Below are positions 17,636 through 27,733 of a stretch of 64,000 bases of DNA, piece after piece. Each line of letters begins with the position of its first letter. The first letter of the stretch is position 1. The position numbers were made by a program, and so were the translations under genes. Origin of the DNA: Acinetobacter gyllenbergii CIP 110306 = MTCC 11365 (lineage in GTDB: Bacteria; Pseudomonadota; Gammaproteobacteria; Pseudomonadales; Moraxellaceae); the NCBI RefSeq assembly GCF_000413855.1, contig NZ_ATGG01000020.1, positions 1-64,000 of the forward strand. Direction: 5' to 3'. Below the pieces are notes generated by a model. The model did not search any database. It was not told where the DNA came from and saw nothing but the letters and a program-made list of their open reading frames with translations.

Positions 17636-19369
17636 TTAACTATGCTGAACAATACCTTGCGGGATCGCATTCAGCAGCTTTTTGGTATATTCATGTTGTG
17701 GATGTAAATACAGTTCATCTGAATTGGCAATTTCAACCAACTCGCCATGATTCATCACCATCACCTGATCGGAAATATATTTCACCACTGATAAATCATG
17801 CGAAATAAAGATGTAGCTCAGACCAAACTCATCCTGTAAGTCCTGCAATAAGTTCAGCACCTGCGCCTGTACCGATACATCCAGCGCAGAAACCGATTCA
17901 TCACAAATCAAGATTTCAGGCTTTAAGGTCAAGCAACGTGCAATTGCAATCCGTTGCCGTTGCCCACCTGAAAACTCGTGTGGATAACGGTCATAGGCTT
18001 GTACTGGTAAACTGACGCGCTCTAACAGCTCCAATGCCATCTTTTTGCGCTCAGTATCATTTTGACCAATACCATGAATCCGCATCGGTTCCAATAAAAT
18101 TTGTCCGATGGTAAAGCGTGGATTGAGTGAGGCATATGGGTTCTGGAAAATGATTTGAATTTTACGTTGATACTGACAAAACTCTTTCTCACTCATCGCC
18201 AGAATATCTTTGCCACCAATCAAGGCTTGTCCGCCTGTTGCTTCATGTAAGCGCATCAATAATAAACCAATCGTGGTTTTACCTGAACCCGACTCACCAA
18301 CTAGTCCCAAGGTTTTACCTTTCGCCAATTGAAAAGAGACACCTTTAACGGCTTGAAATTCTTCATGTCCCCACAAGCCCTTGCGGCTATAAAATGACTT
18401 TTTCAGCTCTTTTACTTCTAAAACAATGGGTTCATCGCCAGTCAGACCACGAGCACGTTGTTTCAGGTTTAAATCAGACAGATTGGTGGTTTCGATCAAC
18501 TGTCCATTTTCGTCCTGCTGCATAAAATCACTGGTCACAGGCAAACGGTATGGACGAGTCGCCAACTGTGGGCGACAATGCAGCAAAGCACGGGTATACA
18601 CATCTTGTGGTTGTTCCAGCACCTGTTCAACAGGGCCACTTTCACGAATTTCACCATGACGCATCACAATCACTTCATCTGCGATTTCACCCACCAAGGC
18701 TAAATCATGGGTAATAAACAGCATCGACATTTCATGACGTTGTCGTAAAGATTCCAATAAATCAATGATCTGCTTTTGGATGGTGACATCTAAGGCTGTG
18801 GTCGGCTCATCGGCAATCAATAACTTCGGTTCACAGGCAATCGCCATCGCAATCATCACCCGTTGTTGCTGCCCACCTGAAAGCTGACTTGGATAAGCAT
18901 CAATCTTGGTTTCCGGTGCAGGAATACCCACTTCTTTCAGCAATTCAAGTACCCGTACTCTGGCCTGCTTACGTCCCATGCCTAAGTGGATACACAACAC
19001 TTCAGCAATTTGATCTCCCACGGTAAAAACAGGATTCAATGAGGACATCGGTTCCTGAAAAATCATGGCAATATCCTTACCACAAATTTTGCGAATCTCT
19101 TTGGCCGATAAGTTAAGTAAGTCTTTACCTTCAAAACAAATTTGACTGTGTTCAGCAATTTGGCTTTGCCCTTTTGGCAACAGCCCCATCACGGCTAAGG
19201 AAGTGACCGATTTACCACTGCCCGACTCCCCAACCAGCGCTACGGTTTTATTTTTAGGAATTGAAAATGAAATGCCTTTGACTGTTTCAATCCACTGCTT
19301 ATTTTCACCTTTAAAGCTGACCCGAAGATCTTCAACTTGTAATAGCGGCGTTTCATTTTGATATTGCAT
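17636..19369 (-). CDS. yejF: peptide ABC transporter, double ATP-binding protein (YejF-like)
   Basis: Cytoplasmic ATPase powering uptake by the permease pair encoded upstream. The 577-aa protein fuses two ABC domains: the first with Walker A GESGSGKS near residue 47 and LSGGQQQR, the second with Walker A GESGSGKT near residue 355, FSGGQRQR and Walker B ILICDESVSALD. Each has a C-terminal Opp/Dpp-type extension. The two-in-one layout matches YejF and GsiA. Last gene of the leftward operon. Confidence 0.93.
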   Translation of the reverse strand: MQYQNETPLLQVEDLRVSFKGENKQWIETVKGISFSIPKNKTVALVGESGSGKSVTSLAVMGLLPKGQSQIAEHSQICFEGKDLLNLSAKEIRKICGKDIAMIFQEPMSSLNPVFTVGDQIAEVLCIHLGMGRKQARVRVLELLKEVGIPAPETKIDAYPSQLSGGQQQRVMIAMAIACEPKLLIADEPTTALDVTIQKQIIDLLESLRQRHEMSMLFITHDLALVGEIADEVIVMRHGEIRESGPVEQVLEQPQDVYTRALLHCRPQLATRPYRLPVTSDFMQQDENGQLIETTNLSDLNLKQRARGLTGDEPIVLEVKELKKSFYSRKGLWGHEEFQAVKGVSFQLAKGKTLGLVGESGSGKTTIGLLLMRLHEATGGQALIGGKDILAMSEKEFCQYQRKIQIIFQNPYASLNPRFTIGQILLEPMRIHGIGQNDTERKKMALELLERVSLPVQAYDRYPHEFSGGQRQRIAIARCLTLKPEILICDESVSALDVSVQAQVLNLLQDLQDEFGLSYIFISHDLSVVKYISDQVMVMNHGELVEIANSDELYLHPQHEYTKKLLNAIPQGIVQHS

Positions 19370-19382
19370 ATTTGTCTCTCCG

Positions 19383-20531
19383 CTATTTCAACTTAGGATC
19401 TAAAGCATCACGTAAGGCATCGGTAAACATCGAAAATGCAGTGACTAACACAGCCATTGCGATGGATGCAGCAGTCAATTGCCACCATTTACCCAAGATC
19501 AGTTCACTTTGTGCTTCATTCAACATACTGCCCCAAGACACCACGCCAACAGGCACACCAAAACCAAGGAAGCTCAGAATCACTTCTGATTTAATGAATG
19601 ACACCACCAAAATCGAAATCTGCACCAAAGCAATATGACTCACATTCGGAAAAATATGCACGAACATACGGCGCAGATGACTGACACCGATGGCTTTGGC
19701 TGCCAACACATATTCACGCGATTTATGTTTCATATATTCGGCACGAATCAGACGAAATACTCCCGTCCACCCCGTTAAACCCAAGATCAACACAATCGAC
19801 AGAATGCCTTTTTGTTGTAGGACTGCCGCAATGGCCAATACCAATAACAGATAAGGAATCGAAGTAAAAATGTTATAGAACCAGTTCAGAACATCATCGA
19901 CCCAACCGCCAAAATATCCCGCAATTGCGCCAAGAAAAGTACCAATCACCACTGCCAATAAAGCGGATAACAAACCGACTAGAATTGAGGTTTCAGCGCC
20001 TTTGATGGTTTTTAACAAGATATCTTGCCCCCACTTATCCGCCCCAAAAGGCAAAGTGGTTTTGAGTTCTTGTTTTTGATCGAGTAAATGCCCACCGAGT
20101 TGCTGATCAATCTGTTGCATATCCTCAGCCAGAGGATCAACCACGCCATAATTATCAATGACTGAACCACCTTGCTGTTCAGCCTGAATCTCGGCATTAA
20201 GCTGCTGAATCACATCTTTCAAGGGATCGACTGGATTTTCAGGCAAAGCGGCTGTAGTTTCACTATTGGATTTAATTTGATCTGACTCTGTATCTGCGCC
20301 TAAAAATGTCGGTGGTGCATAACTGACTGCAACTTCTTTATTCCAGTTTGAGGCAATTACCCCTGTCATCGATAAAGCGAGCAAGATGAAATAAAATAAC
20401 ACCACCAAAAAAGACACCACGGCAATTCGATCTGACTTCAATCGATTCAAGGCCAAATGCCAGAGTCCTGTTGATGCAGAAGATTCATTTGAGGAGGCTT
20501 TGCCTTTAAAAATTGTACTGAGCATCGTCAT
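19383..20531 (-). CDS. yejE: peptide ABC transporter permease (YejE/DppC-like)
   Basis: Inner-membrane permease, 382 aa. TM1 lies near residues 36-58. A long hydrophilic, Gln/Glu-rich periplasmic segment follows (about 60-170), ending in LPFGADKWGQDILLKTIKGA. Then come the core transmembrane helices with the EAA-type coupling loop (EYVLAAKAIGVSHLRRMFVHIFPN). The inserted segment is longer than in E. coli YejE and carries two similar PVDPL/VVDPL stretches. It follows yejB after 4 bp. Confidence 0.9.
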   Translation of the reverse strand: MTMLSTIFKGKASSNESSASTGLWHLALNRLKSDRIAVVSFLVVLFYFILLALSMTGVIASNWNKEVAVSYAPPTFLGADTESDQIKSNSETTAALPENPVDPLKDVIQQLNAEIQAEQQGGSVIDNYGVVDPLAEDMQQIDQQLGGHLLDQKQELKTTLPFGADKWGQDILLKTIKGAETSILVGLLSALLAVVIGTFLGAIAGYFGGWVDDVLNWFYNIFTSIPYLLLVLAIAAVLQQKGILSIVLILGLTGWTGVFRLIRAEYMKHKSREYVLAAKAIGVSHLRRMFVHIFPNVSHIALVQISILVVSFIKSEVILSFLGFGVPVGVVSWGSMLNEAQSELILGKWWQLTAASIAMAVLVTAFSMFTDALRDALDPKLK

Positions 20532-20535
20532 CCTC

Positions 20536-21474
20536 CTATTTCAACTGTACACGAGGATCGAGGAGCTTATAAATCAGATCGGCGATCAAATTAAAAATCA
20601 TGGTGACCGCAGCGATATATACGGTGATGGCTTTAATCACAGGAAAATCACTGCGTTCAACCGCAATAATAATTTCCCGACCTATGCCTGGAATACCAAA
20701 GAATCGCTCAATCAAAAAAGCACCAATCAATAAGGCAGGCAGACTGGCCATCACTTCAGTGACAATAGGAATCGATGCATTACGCAATACATGCACACCG
20801 AGGACACGAGACTCGCCTACACCTTTAGCACGCGCAGTTCGCACATAATCTTGGTTAATTTCATCCAAGACAAAGCTGCGATATAAACGTAGTGTTGGGG
20901 CAATACTCACCACCAACATGATTAAGATCGGCAACAAGGCATAATGGAATAAGTTTTGACTAAAACTATCGCTCCAGCCCTGTACAGGGAACCAGCTTAA
21001 CTGATAAGCCAGCACATATTGGAACACGATGATATACACCAAGATACTGATCGACATACAAATGGTACACAGCATCATCACCATACGATCGGTCAAGGAA
21101 CCACGCACTGATGCAACCGCCAATGCCAAGATGATTGAAATCACGGTTTGCAAAATGGTCAGTGGAATCAATAAGGTCAGTGATGGCCCTAAACGGGTCA
21201 GGATAATCTGAGAAACAGATTCACCTGTACTCCAACTGGCGCCATAATCGAAAGTCAGAATCTGTTTAATAAAAATCCACAGTTGCACATAATAAGGTTG
21301 ATCAACCCCCAACTGTTTACGGATGTTTTCGATTTGCTCGGGGTTGGACATTTTTCCTGCCAAGATATATGCAGGATCGCCCCCCACCCAGTTAAACAAG
21401 AAGAAAATCAGCAAAATGACACCCAACATGGTCGGGATCATTTGCCATAGTCTACGCACGACATAAGCAAGCAT
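20536..21474 (-). CDS. yejB: peptide ABC transporter permease (YejB/DppB-like)
   Basis: Inner-membrane permease, 312 aa, with six predicted helices. It has the conserved N-terminus (YVVRRLWQMIPTMLGVILLI) and the coupling loop DYVRTARAKGVGESRVLGVHVLRN. It pairs with the YejE-like permease. Twelve bases separate it from the M3 peptidase upstream. Confidence 0.92.
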   Translation of the reverse strand: MLAYVVRRLWQMIPTMLGVILLIFFLFNWVGGDPAYILAGKMSNPEQIENIRKQLGVDQPYYVQLWIFIKQILTFDYGASWSTGESVSQIILTRLGPSLTLLIPLTILQTVISIILALAVASVRGSLTDRMVMMLCTICMSISILVYIIVFQYVLAYQLSWFPVQGWSDSFSQNLFHYALLPILIMLVVSIAPTLRLYRSFVLDEINQDYVRTARAKGVGESRVLGVHVLRNASIPIVTEVMASLPALLIGAFLIERFFGIPGIGREIIIAVERSDFPVIKAITVYIAAVTMIFNLIADLIYKLLDPRVQLK

Positions 21475-21486
21475 AATGGCAAATCC

Positions 21487-23505
21487 TTATTTGACCCGTT
21501 GACCTGTAATTTCATTAAAAAAGGCTTTGTTATCTGGCTCTCTGCCTAAGAAGTCTTTGACCAGTTGTGCCGCATTCTTTTGACTGCCTTGTGACAAAAT
21601 CGCCTGACGGTAGCGCTGTCCTACTTCTGGATTATTTAAGTTATCGCCAAAAGCCGACAACATATCCAAGGCCAATACTTCAGACCACATATAGCCATAA
21701 TAGCCCGCTTGATAACCCATCAAATGGCCAAACTGACCAGGGAACTCAGTGTTCGGTACATAGCCCAATGCGGTTGCCGATTCCATTTTTTTCCAGACAT
21801 CCATCGGCTGTACTTTGAGTGCATCTGCGCCATGCAAAGCCATGTCATATTGTGCATATAGGGTTTGACGCGCATAACGTAGACCACGTCCATAGTTATG
21901 TACTGATTTAAGACGCTCAATTAATGCATCATCAACACGTGGACAAGCGGGGTCACAATAATCGGCTACTTTAGATAAGGTTTCTTTACGACGTGCCCAC
22001 TCTTCATACATTTGTGATGGTGCTTCGACAAAGTCGCGCTCTACCGAGGTGCCTGACTGAGCTGAATAGCGGGTTTTCGATAAAATGCCATGCAGGGCAT
22101 GACCAAACTCATGCACAAAGGTTTCTAGTTCGTCACTATTTAAACCTTTGCGGTTAAAGTTGGTGACCAACACTGAAATGGGTTTACGTTTGCTCAGCGT
22201 ACTGCCGCCATATACACCCCAGACCGCAGCATGCCCGTACTTGCCTTCACGTGGGAATTTATCCATGTATAGGCCACCAAGGACTTCACCTGTTTTTTTG
22301 TCAGTGACGTCGTAATATTCCACTTCATTTTGCCATGCATCGACTTTGGCTGGCTTAAATTCAATGCCATAAAGATCAGAAGAAATCGAAAATAGCCACT
22401 TTTGTGCGGCTAAGGTTGGGAAATAATCACGCAGTTTTTCTTGGTCAATTTGGTATTTTTCTTTACGGAGTTTTTCACTCCAATAATTGACATTCCAACG
22501 GTTAATTTCAGCTTTTTCTACAGTTGTGTTCAAGGTCTTGGCTTTGAATGCACGTAACTCCTCCACTTCTTTTTGCTCAAGTGGTGCAACCACTTTGTGT
22601 ACATCGGCCAAGAAGGTGTTAACCGTTTTTGGGGTTTTCGCCATACGTTTCTTCAAAGCCCAATCGGCATAGCTTGGCTGGCCAAACAGCTGTGCCAGTT
22701 CATAACGTAAGTCGATAATCTGTTTAAGCAAGACTAAGTTCTTTTCTGTACCGCGACGTGTAAATGCAGTTTGATAACGTTTGCGTGCATCATCACTGTC
22801 GGCCAACTCCATAAAAGGTTGGTATTCTGGATATTCAAAGCCTAATAAATAATTGCCTTTATCATTTTTCTTTAGGCCTGAAATATAACTGTCTGGTAAG
22901 CCTTTCAGCTCGGCAGGCGTAAATTCTAATTTTTCTGGGTTATCCCGAATATTGCGGGAGAATTCTTGTGAAAGTTTGGTCAACTCATCAAAAATCGTTT
23001 TGACCCGTGCTCTTTTTGCGGGAGGAAGTTGTACCCCTGTATCTTCAAAGGCATCCAGAATATCTTGGCGGTACTTAGTATCGATTGCATCGTTGGCTTT
23101 GGTGTTTTTAAAACGTTGATACAGTTTTGGATTCTGATAAATTTCAGTTTGTAATTGATTCAGCTTAACTTCACAATCTTCAGCAGCTTGACGTAATTTG
23201 GCATCGGGATCAACATTGCTATATAAACTAATCGGCCCTGCAAAATCTTCAAAACTTGCCATCAACTGATCCCACTCTGCCAATACAGGTGCAACATCAG
23301 ATTGGGGTTTTACTGTTTGTTTTTCCAGTTGAGCAATCCGCTGTTTAAATGTCTGCAAGTTGGCATCACACCATTGTGCGCTTTCACTGGTTTTTAAAAT
23401 CGGTAATGTGGTTCTTGTATTTTCAGCCCAAATGCCTTGACTCATCCCCGTGACCGCCATCGCTAACAGTCCCAGTGTCGATAACTTTAATATTCTTTTC
23501 GCCAT
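21487..23505 (-). CDS. M3-family zinc metallopeptidase, exported (Dcp/oligopeptidase A-like)
   Basis: A 672-aa thimet-oligopeptidase-fold enzyme that should cut short peptides. The zinc motif HEFGH is at 465-469 inside FVHEFGHALHGILS. Unlike cytoplasmic Dcp or PrlC it begins with an export signal (MAKRILKLSTLGLLAMAVTG, cut near ASQ/WAEN), so it is predicted to be periplasmic. The frame runs 20 codons upstream, but GGAG 7 nt before the ATG at 23505 fixes the start. It lies between the binding-protein and permease genes, so it probably trims peptides before or during inner-membrane uptake. Confidence 0.88.
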   Translation of the reverse strand: MAKRILKLSTLGLLAMAVTGMSQGIWAENTRTTLPILKTSESAQWCDANLQTFKQRIAQLEKQTVKPQSDVAPVLAEWDQLMASFEDFAGPISLYSNVDPDAKLRQAAEDCEVKLNQLQTEIYQNPKLYQRFKNTKANDAIDTKYRQDILDAFEDTGVQLPPAKRARVKTIFDELTKLSQEFSRNIRDNPEKLEFTPAELKGLPDSYISGLKKNDKGNYLLGFEYPEYQPFMELADSDDARKRYQTAFTRRGTEKNLVLLKQIIDLRYELAQLFGQPSYADWALKKRMAKTPKTVNTFLADVHKVVAPLEQKEVEELRAFKAKTLNTTVEKAEINRWNVNYWSEKLRKEKYQIDQEKLRDYFPTLAAQKWLFSISSDLYGIEFKPAKVDAWQNEVEYYDVTDKKTGEVLGGLYMDKFPREGKYGHAAVWGVYGGSTLSKRKPISVLVTNFNRKGLNSDELETFVHEFGHALHGILSKTRYSAQSGTSVERDFVEAPSQMYEEWARRKETLSKVADYCDPACPRVDDALIERLKSVHNYGRGLRYARQTLYAQYDMALHGADALKVQPMDVWKKMESATALGYVPNTEFPGQFGHLMGYQAGYYGYMWSEVLALDMLSAFGDNLNNPEVGQRYRQAILSQGSQKNAAQLVKDFLGREPDNKAFFNEITGQRVK

Positions 23506-23531
23506 GCGCTTTCTCCAATTTAATTTGTTGG

Positions 23532-25349
23532 TTATTTCTTGTCTTGAATATCGATATACATCCATTCTGCTGGTAGAACAGGGTGTTTTTTATAACCCAT
23601 CACACGCGGCTGCGCGACCACGGTCCGGTAACGCGTCGACATAAATTGTACGGGTGAATAAAACTCTAATAACCGTGACATTTTGCGGTACAGCATATCG
23701 CGCTCAGGGCCATCCTCAAGTCTCAATGATTGCTCATAGAGACGGTCATATTCGGGTAATTTGAAGCAGGTATGATTGGTTGCATGAATATTTTTGCCAT
23801 AGAACAACTGCACAAAATTATCTGCGTCAGGATAATCTGCAATCCAAGCCGAAGCCTTAAACATGGTTTTACATTGTTTCTCCGCTTTTAAACCTTCTGC
23901 GAAAGGAACTGGCTTCGATACCATATTAATTTTAATATTGGTTAAATCTTTCTTGAGTAACTCGGCCATTTGCATACTTCGTGCACTGCTGGTCGATGGC
24001 ATAAATTCAATCACTAAAGGCTTTCCGTCAGGTAAAGTTCGCCAACCATCTTTACCTACTTTGTAGTTGTAGCGATCCAATAGCAAATTGGCTGCCTTTA
24101 CAGAATAAGGAATACTGCTTTTATAATTTGGATCATGCCCTGCGACACCATATGGAATCGGTGATTCTAATTTTTGGGCATTGCCTTTGGCCAAGACCGT
24201 GATAAATTTTTCTTTAGAAACTGCCATGGACATCGCGCGACGCAAGGCAATCTTATCTTTACTAAAACCACCGACCACAGGGTTTTGGATATTCCAATAC
24301 AAATAATCAATCGAAGGATCTGAAATACGAGACAGTTGGATGCCCTTCTTAGCAAGTTCAGGTTTTAGTGAACCATCGGATTGCAAAGCCTGTGCAGGTA
24401 ATTCACCATCAAGTGTAAATAAATCCAAACCATCTTTTTGGAATGACAGCCAACCCGATTGTGATTCTTCAATGACTTGAATATCGACCACACCGATTTG
24501 TGGCATTTTTTTGCCTTGCATCTGTTGTACGATTTTTTGATCTTCAGGAGTGCTGGCCTTAAAGTCCCATGTAAAACCACGATAATCTGGATTTGCCTTC
24601 AATATAATCCGTGAACCTGGTGTCCAATGTGACAGCATATAAGGACCTGTTCCCACAGGACGTCCCATCACATAGCCAGCCTTATCACGATATTTTTCAA
24701 TCACTTCACGTGCCACTGCACCCGTGGGTTGATGCGCCAACAGCATCGGAAAATTATGATTCGCTTCTTTTAAACGAATCACCAAAGTATAACGATCAGG
24801 CGTTTGTAGTCCCGCGATTGGCTGATCATAATTAAACTTTCCTGTTTTACTGGCTTGTTGAATAAGTGGTTCAATACCCACAATTTTATCTTCAAATAAC
24901 CAACTGTTTGGAGAATGCAGATTTGGATCAAGTAAGCGTTTGAATGAATACGCATAATCCGCAGCGGTGAGTTCACGTGGCTTGCCTTTAAATGCAGGAT
25001 CAGGTGTGAAATAAATCCCTTTCTGAATCCGAATGGTATAGGTCAACCCATCTGCACTCACTACAGGTAGTGCGACTGCCGTTTTCGGTACCAACTTGGC
25101 AGGCGAAGCTAAATAATCATAGGTATAGAGCGTTTCAAAGATCGAATATAGGACATGGGCCGAATACAAGTCTTGTGTCGCTACGGGATCAAATCCTGTT
25201 TCTGCCACAGGAAAGGCATAACGTAAAACTTTTTTTGGATCGGCAGGGCTTTTCGCTTCTGTAATCGTTACCCCTAGACTTAATGTTGTCCCCAATAACA
25301 GCGCCAGACTAGTCCGTTGCATCGAAAGTTTAAAATTTTGCTTCATCAT
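23532..25349 (-). CDS. peptide-type ABC substrate-binding protein 2 (YejA/family 5)
   Basis: Periplasmic solute-binding protein of SBP family 5, about 605 aa. A signal peptide covers the first 33 residues or so, ending TEAKS. The family 5 pattern is seen as VGTGPYMLSHWTPGSRIILKANP and RRAMSMAVSKEKF. Two ATGs (25349, 25346) and a GTG (25355) are possible starts with no decisive Shine-Dalgarno; I chose 25349. It is a paralogue of the binding protein at 25361, with the same layout and about the same length, 11 bp away. Confidence 0.9.
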   Translation of the reverse strand: MMKQNFKLSMQRTSLALLLGTTLSLGVTITEAKSPADPKKVLRYAFPVAETGFDPVATQDLYSAHVLYSIFETLYTYDYLASPAKLVPKTAVALPVVSADGLTYTIRIQKGIYFTPDPAFKGKPRELTAADYAYSFKRLLDPNLHSPNSWLFEDKIVGIEPLIQQASKTGKFNYDQPIAGLQTPDRYTLVIRLKEANHNFPMLLAHQPTGAVAREVIEKYRDKAGYVMGRPVGTGPYMLSHWTPGSRIILKANPDYRGFTWDFKASTPEDQKIVQQMQGKKMPQIGVVDIQVIEESQSGWLSFQKDGLDLFTLDGELPAQALQSDGSLKPELAKKGIQLSRISDPSIDYLYWNIQNPVVGGFSKDKIALRRAMSMAVSKEKFITVLAKGNAQKLESPIPYGVAGHDPNYKSSIPYSVKAANLLLDRYNYKVGKDGWRTLPDGKPLVIEFMPSTSSARSMQMAELLKKDLTNIKINMVSKPVPFAEGLKAEKQCKTMFKASAWIADYPDADNFVQLFYGKNIHATNHTCFKLPEYDRLYEQSLRLEDGPERDMLYRKMSRLLEFYSPVQFMSTRYRTVVAQPRVMGYKKHPVLPAEWMYIDIQDKK

Positions 25350-25360
25350 AAACACATCAC

Positions 25361-27157
25361 TTATTTTTGATTTGGTGAAACAATATCTAAGTATTGCCAG
25401 TTGGTATTCATAATTGGATGAGCTTTAAAGCCCTGCACCTCAGGTTGAATCAACCAGTTCCGAATCCGTGTATCTTGTAAAATCCACGTTCCATCTGCTT
25501 CAATTTGGCGACTCATTTTTTCATAGAATGGCATACGTTTTTCAGGGGCTTGCTGCATCGCCTGTTTATATAAATTGTCATAAGCAGCTGACTGATAACA
25601 GGATTGATTACCACGTCCAACGTTCGGGCCATAAAGCAATTGGGTAAAGTTTTCACCCTCTGGGTAATCCGCATGCCACGCTCCACTCCACATCATGTAT
25701 TGGCACTGAGTCGCGGCTTTCAAGTTATCGGCAAAATTACTCACTTTGAAGTCTGCCCGAATCCCGATTGCATCTAAATTTTTCTTCCACAGTTCAGAAT
25801 ACATTACGGAAGCTGTACCGCTCTCGGTATTTATTTTGAGTGTCAAAGGCTTACCGTTTGGCAGGTTACGGTAACCATCTGGACCTTTTTTATAGCCAAA
25901 ATGATCCAATAGTTTATTGGCTAACAAAGGGTTATAACCAACACTACTGCGATAGTTCGGATTATGACCATTAATGCCAGCAGGTACTAACATTTCAGCC
26001 TTAACTGCCTGACCTTTTCTTAAGATGCGGATATATTCATTGACATTAAAAGACATGGCGATGGCACGTCTTAATGCAATTTTATCTAAACTATTTCCAC
26101 CGACCACAGGATCACGCATATTCAGCATGGAATAGGTAATTTCCGCCTCTTTATTTGCATACAGGCGTATCCCCTGTTTTTGCATTTCAGCTTTTAACTG
26201 GTTGTTTTGATCGAGCACTTTGGGAATTGCACTTGAAGTCACCTTATCAAAATCAAGCTGTTTTGATTGAAAAGCCAACCAACGTGATTGTTCTTCTTCG
26301 ATGATGCTGATATTGACCTTACCAATTTGTGGCATTTGCTTACCACTCATGTCTTTAACCAGTTGGTTATCCCACGCCGTGCCTGTCGATTTAAAATTCC
26401 AGACAAAACCACGATAATCTGGATTGGCAACCAATTCAATCTTGCTGCGGGGGACATATTTACTCAGCATATAAGGCCCTGTTCCCACAGGATGCATAGC
26501 CAAACGATCTTTATAGTAATCAACGACTTCACGTGCAGTCGCACCAAAGGTGCTATAGGCCAAAATATAAGGAAAATTATAATCAGGTTGCGTCAAGGTA
26601 AATTGAATCGTATATTTATCCAATGCTTTGACGCCTTCAATCTTGGCATCATAGTTAAATGTGCCGGTTTTTTTGGCTTGATCAACCAAAGCATTGGCGC
26701 CCACAATTTTATTATCAATAAAAGAAAATGATGAAGCGTGATTTTTAGGATCTAATATCCGTTTAATGGAGTAGACATAATCCTCTGCAACTAGCTCTCT
26801 GCGCTTGCCTTTAAATGCAGGATCATCGGTAAAATAAATCCCTGGTTTTATTTTAAATATATACACCTGACCATTTTTTTGAATCACAGGTAGGCTTTCT
26901 GCTGTCGACGGAACCAATTTTACAGGGTTAGCCAGATAATCGTATTGAAGCAATCTTTCAAAAATCACATCGGCTACATTCCCGCTGTAAAAATTAAAAG
27001 TTTTAACCATATCAAAACCATCATCTGGCGCTTCAAATGCAACACGGAGTACTTTATCTGCTTGAGCAGGTGTTTTTGCATACCCCATCGGCATAAATGC
27101 AATAACGGTTGATAATACAGTGACCGTAAAAAAAGTTGACTTCAAATCAGTGCTCAC
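25361..27157 (-). CDS. peptide-type ABC substrate-binding protein 1 (YejA/family 5)
   Basis: First gene of the transporter operon, 598 aa, with a signal peptide ending near GYAKT. It shows PVGTGPYMLSKYVPRSKIEL and RRAIAMSFNVNEYI, aligning with its neighbour. Two paralogous binding proteins for one permease set would widen the range of peptides taken up. The start is GTG at 27157; its Shine-Dalgarno is weak. A sigma-54-like element lies 174 bp upstream (27331-27346). Confidence 0.9.
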   Translation of the reverse strand: MSTDLKSTFFTVTVLSTVIAFMPMGYAKTPAQADKVLRVAFEAPDDGFDMVKTFNFYSGNVADVIFERLLQYDYLANPVKLVPSTAESLPVIQKNGQVYIFKIKPGIYFTDDPAFKGKRRELVAEDYVYSIKRILDPKNHASSFSFIDNKIVGANALVDQAKKTGTFNYDAKIEGVKALDKYTIQFTLTQPDYNFPYILAYSTFGATAREVVDYYKDRLAMHPVGTGPYMLSKYVPRSKIELVANPDYRGFVWNFKSTGTAWDNQLVKDMSGKQMPQIGKVNISIIEEEQSRWLAFQSKQLDFDKVTSSAIPKVLDQNNQLKAEMQKQGIRLYANKEAEITYSMLNMRDPVVGGNSLDKIALRRAIAMSFNVNEYIRILRKGQAVKAEMLVPAGINGHNPNYRSSVGYNPLLANKLLDHFGYKKGPDGYRNLPNGKPLTLKINTESGTASVMYSELWKKNLDAIGIRADFKVSNFADNLKAATQCQYMMWSGAWHADYPEGENFTQLLYGPNVGRGNQSCYQSAAYDNLYKQAMQQAPEKRMPFYEKMSRQIEADGTWILQDTRIRNWLIQPEVQGFKAHPIMNTNWQYLDIVSPNQK

Positions 27158-27330
27158 ATTATCGTTTTTTAATAAATACTAGACTTTTGCATAGCATTCA
27201 ACACTACAACCGTTTCCCTTTCAGCATGTCTGATTCCAACTTTTTATTAAAAAATCATTTATTTAACGATTTTTTATCAGATGGAAAAATTAAGTCAAAA
27301 GAAAAACCCCTTAAAGATCGAAAATTACCT

Positions 27331-27346
27331 AGCTAATTTCATGCCA
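27331..27346 (-). promoter_or_regulatory. candidate sigma-54 promoter facing the transporter operon
   Basis: Read leftward, TGGCAT GAAAT TAGCT. The invariant GG and GC have exact -24/-12 spacing, with two mismatches to TGGCAC-N5-TTGCT. Predicted start of transcription is near 27320, leaving a leader of about 160 nt before the first binding protein. Confidence 0.4.
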
Positions 27347-27497
27347 CTTTTCAAATAAAAAAATTAAGCCTATTTTTTAATCAAAAAACTTTCCAAGCAG
27401 ACTTATTTTTCACGCATCTTAAATAAAAGTAACTTTATGCCAAATCATATTTTTATATATTATTTTCTATTTCAATGAAATAAAAATAATAAACCAT

Positions 27498-27519
27498 ATG
27501 TTTTATAACAATAAAACAT
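27498..27519. promoter_or_regulatory. 22-bp perfect dyad, candidate activator site
   Basis: ATGTTTTAT AACA ATAAAACAT: two perfect 9-bp arms around 4 bp. It lies about 215 bp upstream of the rightward -24 element and 150 bp from the leftward one, a range used by sigma-54 enhancer-binding proteins. In such AT-rich DNA a chance dyad is possible. Confidence 0.4.
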
Positions 27520-27733
27520 GATTTGCACCACAAAAAAGCAAAAATAAAACTTTATGATTCATTTTAATGCATTACAAAACCATACCTTATTTGGAACTTT
27601 ATGTTAACCAATCCACATTTAAAATTATTTCAATATTTTTAATATTTAGTAAAAATATGAAAAGCTTATATATAAAAACTAAAACACTTTTACACATTTT
27701 ATTCTACATTAAGCGAAATCTAAAAATAGGGTT

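Noticed and set aside
27525-27530. NtrC-type half site GCACCA near the dyad
   Set aside because: The second half TGGTGC is missing at the right distance, so it is too short to claim.
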